From Pseudomonadota bacterium (GTDB taxonomy: Bacteria; Pseudomonadota; Gammaproteobacteria; Steroidobacterales; Steroidobacteraceae), in assembly GCA_021826035.1 (NCBI GenBank), contig JAKBBE010000032.1, positions 1 to 25,457 on the forward strand: a stretch of 25,457 nt of DNA. The letters are read 5' to 3'. The notes under the pieces were generated by a model, which worked only from the letters and a program-made list of their open reading frames with translations, made no database searches and was not told the origin of the DNA. Shown piece after piece: positions 21,809 through 25,457 of the stretch. Both the position numbers and the translations under genes were made by a program. The first letter of the stretch is position 1, and every line of letters starts with the position of its first letter.

Positions 21809-22417
21809 TCAGGCGGCCAGTTGGGCCGCTTCGGCCGTGGCGGCCGTAATCGCGGCCTGACGCTGATCGGGGCTGATGTTAACGCCCTCGGCACGCACGA
21901 AGGTCACCTCCGTGATCCCGAGGAAGGCGAACACGCCGCGCAGGTAGCTTTCCTGGTGTTCGAGGGCGGCGGCCGGGGTTTGCGGGCCGTAGAACCCGCC
22001 GCGCGAGGAGGCAATGATCACCTTCTTGCCGCCGGCGAGCCCCTGCGGTCCGGTGTCGCCGTAACGGAAGGTTTTGCCGGCCACGCACACCCGATCGATC
22101 CACGCCTTGAGCTGCGAGGACACGGTGAAGTTGTACATCGGCGCGCCGACGACGATGATATCGGCAGCGAGGAAGGTCTCGAGCGCTTCGCGGCCGCGCT
22201 GCAGATCCAGCGCCAGCGCGGCTGACTCCGGGGTGGCCCCCTGCGCGGCGGCGAGGTGTGCGCCGGACAGGTGTGCGAGCGGCTCGGCACCGAGGTCCAG
22301 GTAGCGGATCTCGAGCGCCGGGTGCACGGCCTGCAGGCGCGCGACGATGGCGGCGGTCAATTGGCGGCTGACGGAGTTCTGGCCGAGAATGCTGGTGTCG
22401 ATGTGCAGGAGTTTCAT
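21809..22417 (-). CDS. azoR: FMN-dependent NADH:azoreductase (AzoR family)
   Basis: 202 residues from ATG 22417, the usual length of the AzoR flavodoxin-like family. FMN contacts are visible: [16 protein letters not shown] near the N-terminus, [18 protein letters not shown] at 93-110, and SRGGFY at 138-143. The enzyme reduces quinones and azo compounds with NADH in two-electron steps, protecting against electrophiles. It diverges from a HxlR regulator across an 81-base gap and precedes a pirin gene. That is a recurrent quinone-stress arrangement. Confidence 0.93.
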   Translation of the reverse strand: MKLLHIDTSILGQNSVSRQLTAAIVARLQAVHPALEIRYLDLGAEPLAHLSGAHLAAAQGATPESAALALDLQRGREALETFLAADIIVVGAPMYNFTVSSQLKAWIDRVCVAGKTFRYGDTGPQGLAGGKKVIIASSRGGFYGPQTPAAALEHQESYLRGVFAFLGITEVTFVRAEGVNISPDQRQAAITAATAEAAQLAA

Positions 22418-22430
22418 GGGTGGCCTCGGT

Positions 22431-22465
22431 ATAGTATAAAATCAGTACCAAGGCTAAGTATGTAA
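22431..22465. promoter_or_regulatory. azoR/hxlR divergent control region with AGTA repeats
   Basis: Direct repeats of AGTA occur at 22433, 22444 and 22457 in an AT-rich patch of the 81-base divergent region. GGTA-N14-TACC forms an imperfect dyad over ~22429-22450. On the minus strand TATACT gives a -10-like element before azoR. HxlR/YodB-type regulators bind short TACT/AGTA-type sites, so this is a likely operator. Confidence 0.5.
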
Positions 22466-22498
22466 GTCCGCGCGGCACGAACACAAGAAGGCACAGTC

Positions 22499-22996
22499 AT
22501 GCGACAGAGTGAAACCGGCGTAACCCAGGAGGGCGCGCAGCGCACCGACGGCTGTCCCCAAAGTACCGAGTGCCCGAAGATCAGCCAGGTGCTGGCCCGC
22601 GTCGGGGAGAAGTGGAGCGTGCTGATCATCATCATGCTCGCCGACGGCCCGCGCCGGTTCTCGGATCTGAAGCGCGCGATCGGGGGCATCTCCCAGCGCA
22701 TGCTCACGCTGTGCCTGCGGGGCCTGGAGCGCGACGGACTGGTCAAACGCACCGTTTTCCCCGTCGTGCCGCCGCGCGTCGAGTACGAACTGACCGCCCT
22801 CGGGCAGTCACTGCGTCAGCCGGTGACCCAGCTGGCGCATTGGGCGCGCAGTCATTTGGCCGAGCTCGATGCGGCCCGCGCCGAGTTCGATCGTCGCGAG
22901 GCCCTTGTGCAGCGCGAGCGCAGTGAGACGCACGAGTGGGGCGCGGCGCCGCGCCCGGTCGGGCTGCCCGCCGGGGCGAGCACGCCGCGCCGCTGA
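22499..22996 (+). CDS. HxlR-family (YodB/QorR-like) redox-sensing regulator
   Basis: 165 residues from ATG 22499. The winged-helix core (about 25-115) has the family pattern ECPKISQVLARVGEKWSVLI, then DGPRRFSDLKRAIGGISQRM and LTLCLRGLERDGLV. Cys25, in the ECP motif, is the conserved position that senses electrophiles or disulfide stress in YodB and QorR. An extra Cys19 lies nearby. The C-terminal tail is long and Arg/Ala-rich. The gene diverges from azoR-pirin and probably represses it until quinones or similar electrophiles modify Cys25. Confidence 0.9.
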   Translation: MRQSETGVTQEGAQRTDGCPQSTECPKISQVLARVGEKWSVLIIIMLADGPRRFSDLKRAIGGISQRMLTLCLRGLERDGLVKRTVFPVVPPRVEYELTALGQSLRQPVTQLAHWARSHLAELDAARAEFDRREALVQRERSETHEWGAAPRPVGLPAGASTPRR

Positions 22997-22997
22997 G

Positions 22998-23014
22998 GCG
23001 GTTCGCTCAACCGC
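22998..23014. terminator. Bidirectional hairpin over the end of hisIE, just past the hxlR stop
   Basis: GCGGTT (22998-23003) and AACCGC (23009-23014) pair around a 5-base loop. The hairpin covers the hisIE stop (23007-23009) and begins two bases after the hxlR stop. Two convergent genes separated by 10 bases would share it. No T-tract is present. Confidence 0.45.
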
Positions 23015-23651
23015 GGTTCGCGTGCCGCGCGCGCAGCTCCGCGCTCACGCGCTCGAGTGACAGTCCGCGGCTGAGCAGCAGCAGCGTCAGGTGATAGAGG
23101 AGGTCGGCGGACTCCGCGAGCAGTTTCTCCTCACCTTCGGCCACCGCGGCGAGCGCCACCTCAAGACCCTCCTCACCGACTTTCTGCGCCATGCGGGTCG
23201 TGCCGCGCTCGTACAACTTCGCGGTGTAGCTGCCTTCGGGTCGCGACGCGATGCGCTCGGCGATCACATCCTCGAGCTCGTGCAGGAAGGCGAGGGGCGC
23301 CTCGGTCGTGCCGAAGCAGCCGCTCGTGCCGAGATGACAGACCGGCCCGAGCGGGCGAGTGCGGATCAGCAGCGCATCGCGGTCGCAGTCGGTACGCGCC
23401 TCGAGGAATTCCAACGTGTGACCGGAGGTCTCCCCCTTCTCCCACAGACACGCGCGGCTGCGGCTGTAGAACACCACGCGGCCGCGGCGGAATGTCTCCT
23501 CTAGCGCCTCGCGGTTCATGTAGCCGAGCATGCGTACGCCGCCGGCCGCATCGGTGATGATCGCCGGCAGCAGGCCGCCCTGTTTGTCGAAATCGAGCTG
23601 CTCGATGTCCGCTGGGTTCAGCGGCGCGCCGGGAGCCCATGCGCTGTTCAT
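23007..23651 (-). CDS. hisIE: HisIE: phosphoribosyl-AMP cyclohydrolase / phosphoribosyl-ATP pyrophosphatase
   Basis: 214 residues from ATG 23651, whose ATGA overlaps the hisF stop. Steps 2 and 3 of histidine synthesis. The HisI domain (about 10-125) shows [33 protein letters not shown], the metal-binding DCDRDALL, and CHLGTSGCF. The HisE domain (about 130-214) shows [38 protein letters not shown] and [16 protein letters not shown]. The fusion is typical of Enterobacterales, Xanthomonadales and relatives. It is the last gene of the operon. Confidence 0.95.
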   Translation of the reverse strand: MNSAWAPGAPLNPADIEQLDFDKQGGLLPAIITDAAGGVRMLGYMNREALEETFRRGRVVFYSRSRACLWEKGETSGHTLEFLEARTDCDRDALLIRTRPLGPVCHLGTSGCFGTTEAPLAFLHELEDVIAERIASRPEGSYTAKLYERGTTRMAQKVGEEGLEVALAAVAEGEEKLLAESADLLYHLTLLLLSRGLSLERVSAELRARHANRG

Positions 23652-24415
23652 GGCCGTACCTCGATTCCGGCGCTGCGCAGGGCCTGCTTCAGGGCCCCGA
23701 TCGCGATGACGCCGTTGTGGAACACGCTGGCGGCGAGCGCAGCGTCGACGCGCGCATCGCGAAACGCCGCGGCAAAATGCTCGATCGCACCGGCGCCGCC
23801 GGAGGCCACGAGCGGCACGCGGCACACCGCGCGCACCGCCTGCAGCTGCTCGATGTCATAGCCTTGCCGCACCCCGTCGCTGCCCATGCAGTTGAGCACG
23901 ATTTCCCCCGCGCCGCGCTCCTGGACTTCCCGCACCCACTCGAGCACGTCGCGGCCGGACTCGCGCGTGCGGCCGGGGTCGCCGGTAAACTGAAAGGCGC
24001 GGTAGCCGGCCGCGGTCCGTTCGCTGTCGATGCCGACCACCACGCACTGTGCGCCGAAGCGACGGCTGAGCGCATCGATCAGGTCCGGGTCCGAGAGCGC
24101 CGGGGAGTTGATCGAGATCTTCTCCGCGCCGGCGTTGAGGACCGCCTCGGCATCGGCCACCGAGCGGATGCCCCCGGCGACGCAGAAGGGGATGTCGAGT
24201 ACGCGCGCGATGCGCTGCACCCAGCTGCGATCGACCGAGCGGCCCTGCGGACTCGCGGTGATGTCATAGAACACCAGTTCGTCGGCGCCCTCATCGCGAT
24301 AGCGTTGGGCCAACGTCATGATGTCCCCGACCACGCGGTGGTCGCGGAAGCGCACGCCCTTGACGACCTGGCCGTCGCGGACGTCTAGGCAGGGGATGAT
24401 GCGTCGGGTAAGAAT
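23648..24415 (-). CDS. hisF: HisF: imidazole glycerol phosphate synthase cyclase subunit, AUU start
   Basis: The (beta/alpha)8 cyclase subunit, which pairs with HisH to make IGP and AICAR. The conserved protein begins with ATT at 24415-24413 ([11 protein letters not shown] follows). There is no ATG, GTG or TTG in frame nearby: upstream codons read GTT GTC CGC, and the next GTG lies beyond the catalytic Asp. An AGGAG is placed exactly 8 bases before the ATT. With the ATT as residue 1 the two catalytic aspartates fall at positions 11 and 130, the standard HisF numbering, and the length is 255 residues (family ~252-258). The first 31 bases overlap the hisA 3' end. The C-terminus overlaps hisIE. 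Confidence 0.92.
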   Translation of the reverse strand: MLTRRIIPCLDVRDGQVVKGVRFRDHRVVGDIMTLAQRYRDEGADELVFYDITASPQGRSVDRSWVQRIARVLDIPFCVAGGIRSVADAEAVLNAGAEKISINSPALSDPDLIDALSRRFGAQCVVVGIDSERTAAGYRAFQFTGDPGRTRESGRDVLEWVREVQERGAGEIVLNCMGSDGVRQGYDIEQLQAVRAVCRVPLVASGGAGAIEHFAAAFRDARVDAALAASVFHNGVIAIGALKQALRSAGIEVRP

Positions 24416-25137
24416 GCGGACAACTCCTGCAGAGGAATACGCTGCTCGAGCAACGCCTTGCCGCTCACCGCGGCGGCGGCACCCGCGTGGGCGAGCTGAT
24501 GCAGATCCCGGGCATCGCGCACGCCGCCGGAGGCCTGCCAGGCGATCTGCGGGAAGCGCGCCCGGGCGGCCGTGTACAGCTCGAGGTTCGGGCCGGCGAG
24601 CGCACCGTCGCGCTCGATGTCGGTGCACAGCACGTGGCGTACGGTGCCCGCCGGGTAGCGCTCGAGCGCGCCCCAGAGCGTCACCGCCGCCGCCTCGCGC
24701 CAGCCTCGGGTCTGGACCCTCGCGGCTCCCTCGGCATCGAGGCGCACGTCGAGCGCGAGGCAGATCCGCTCGGCGCCGAAGCGCTCGAGCCACGCGCAGA
24801 CCTCCTGCGGACGCTCGACCGCGGCGCTGCCGATGACCACGCGCTCGACGCCGGCGGCGAGCAGGTCCTCGATGCGCTGCGCCGAGCGGATGCCACCGCC
24901 GACCTGCAGGCGCACGCCGGGCTCGGCGGCGAGGGCGCTGATCGTGGCACGGTTGCCGAGCTCACCGTCGCGTGCCCCGTCGAGATCGACGACGTGCACC
25001 CAACTTGCGCCGAACGCACGGTAGCGCCCGAGCAGCTCGAGCGGCTCGACGGGATAGCGCGTCTCGGCATCGAAGTCGCCTTGATAGAGCCGCACGCAGC
25101 GGCCGGCACGCAGGTCGATGGCGGGAATCAGCAGCAT
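24385..25137 (-). CDS. hisA: HisA: ProFAR isomerase
   Basis: 250 residues from ATG 25137. Isomerises ProFAR to PRFAR, step 4 of histidine synthesis. The barrel signatures are intact: [20 protein letters not shown] with catalytic D8, [10 protein letters not shown] (D51, D53), LQVGGGIRS, and LALDVR with D130. The ATG overlaps the hisH stop (TGATG), and the TAG at 24387-24385 lies 31 bases inside hisF. The C-terminus ([13 protein letters not shown]) is longer than the usual conserved end, and the overlap with hisF falls in these extra residues. Confidence 0.95.
   Translation of the reverse strand: MLLIPAIDLRAGRCVRLYQGDFDAETRYPVEPLELLGRYRAFGASWVHVVDLDGARDGELGNRATISALAAEPGVRLQVGGGIRSAQRIEDLLAAGVERVVIGSAAVERPQEVCAWLERFGAERICLALDVRLDAEGAARVQTRGWREAAAVTLWGALERYPAGTVRHVLCTDIERDGALAGPNLELYTAARARFPQIAWQASGGVRDARDLHQLAHAGAAAAVSGKALLEQRIPLQELSAFLPDASSPA
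24413..24428 (-). promoter_or_regulatory. AGGAG ribosome site and AUU initiation codon of hisF
   Basis: The minus strand reads AGGAG-TTGTCCGC-ATT. The Shine-Dalgarno occupies 24428-24424 and the AUU codon 24415-24413, with an 8-base spacing. It lies inside the last codons of hisA. AUU is the start codon of infC in E. coli, where IF3 discriminates against it, so hisF expression may be reduced or IF3-sensitive. Confidence 0.7.
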
Positions 25138-25457
25138 CAGGTCAGTCCCAGAAAATTCTCGAGCACGCGTGCGCCACTGGCGGCGGAGCGCTCCGGATGA
25201 AACTGCACGCCGCAGAAGTTGCCCTGACGGACCACGGCGGAGAAGTCCTCCCCGTAGTGTGTCCGGGCCCGCGTGAAGGCGCCGAGTGGCGCGGCGTAGC
25301 CGTGCACGAAATAAAAATACGCTTCGGTGCCGAGCCCCTTCAGCAGCGCATCGTCGGTGAGTCCCTGCAGACGGTTCCAGCCCATGTGCGGCACCGGCCG
25401 CGTCGTGCTCGGCTCGAGTCGGCGCACCGTGCCGGGCAGGATGCCGAGGCACTCGGT
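25137..25457 (-). CDS. hisH: HisH: IGP synthase glutamine amidotransferase subunit (partial)
   Basis: The C-terminal 106 residues; the 5' end lies outside the window. The class-I amidotransferase half retains VPHMGWNRL, YFYFVHGYAAP and GVQFHPERSAASG, including the catalytic His and Glu of the triad (HPE). The nucleophilic Cys is in the missing part. HisH supplies ammonia through a tunnel to HisF, encoded two genes downstream. The TGA overlaps the hisA ATG by one base. Confidence 0.93.
   Translation of the reverse strand, partial: TECLGILPGTVRRLEPSTTRPVPHMGWNRLQGLTDDALLKGLGTEAYFYFVHGYAAPLGAFTRARTHYGEDFSAVVRQGNFCGVQFHPERSAASGARVLENFLGLT

Noticed and set aside
23648..24793. Long hisF frame starting at ATG 24793
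   Set aside because: It would add 126 residues of unconserved, Arg-rich sequence lying wholly inside hisA. The conserved HisF start and a Shine-Dalgarno point to 24415.

Overview
The window is GC-rich bacterial DNA, most likely gammaproteobacterial. The reasons are a hisH-hisA-hisF-hisIE run with a fused HisIE, a TonB-dependent receptor, AzoR/pirin/HxlR, and two sets of small secreted proteins. I could not fix the genus.

Layout. (1) 1 to about 10.5 kb is accessory DNA that looks like a decayed integrative and mobilizable element. It holds a P4-type integrase lacking its N-terminal domain (255-1166), a small minus-strand operon (1130-1825) ending in a helix-turn-helix protein, a dyad-rich divergent region (1874-2008), and a MobV/MobQ-like relaxase with an LPD7-type tail (2065-3747). 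Next is a lower-GC cargo block: a membrane-anchored ankyrin protein and a 5'-truncated secreted-type protein on the minus strand. Then come a second copy of the relaxase tail (5388-5720), a small exported protein, a tandem-repeat 'GloVer'-type protein cut from its lipoprotein leader by an in-frame TGA, and a HigBA toxin-antitoxin pair. A segment of about 35 bp plus 39 bp is directly repeated at 119-195 and 8150-8254, so the integrase-to-GloVer part lies between two repeats. Beyond it are a third relaxase-tail relic (about 9423-9500), a DUF2845 protein and an AT-richer non-coding stretch.

(2) About 10.8-20.8 kb is ordinary chromosome. A NarL-type response regulator and a NarX-type kinase overlap and diverge from a TonB-dependent receptor. 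They are followed by a two-site retropepsin-like/TPR protein, a repeat-containing periplasmic protein, an APH-like/P-loop kinase fusion, and a LysR regulator that converges on it with a 4-bp overlap.

(3) 20.9-23.0 kb is an electrophile/quinone-stress cluster, azoR-pirin diverging from a HxlR regulator. (4) 23.0-25.457 kb is the end of a histidine operon on the minus strand with every junction overlapping. hisF has no usable ATG/GTG/TTG and appears to start at AUU, 8 nt after an AGGAG.

The main novelty candidates are the repeated relaxase tails bracketing a possible secreted-effector/immunity pair, the AUU start of hisF, and the nonsense codon in the GloVer lipoprotein. The annotation is by eye: family names rest on motif recognition and no database search was possible.
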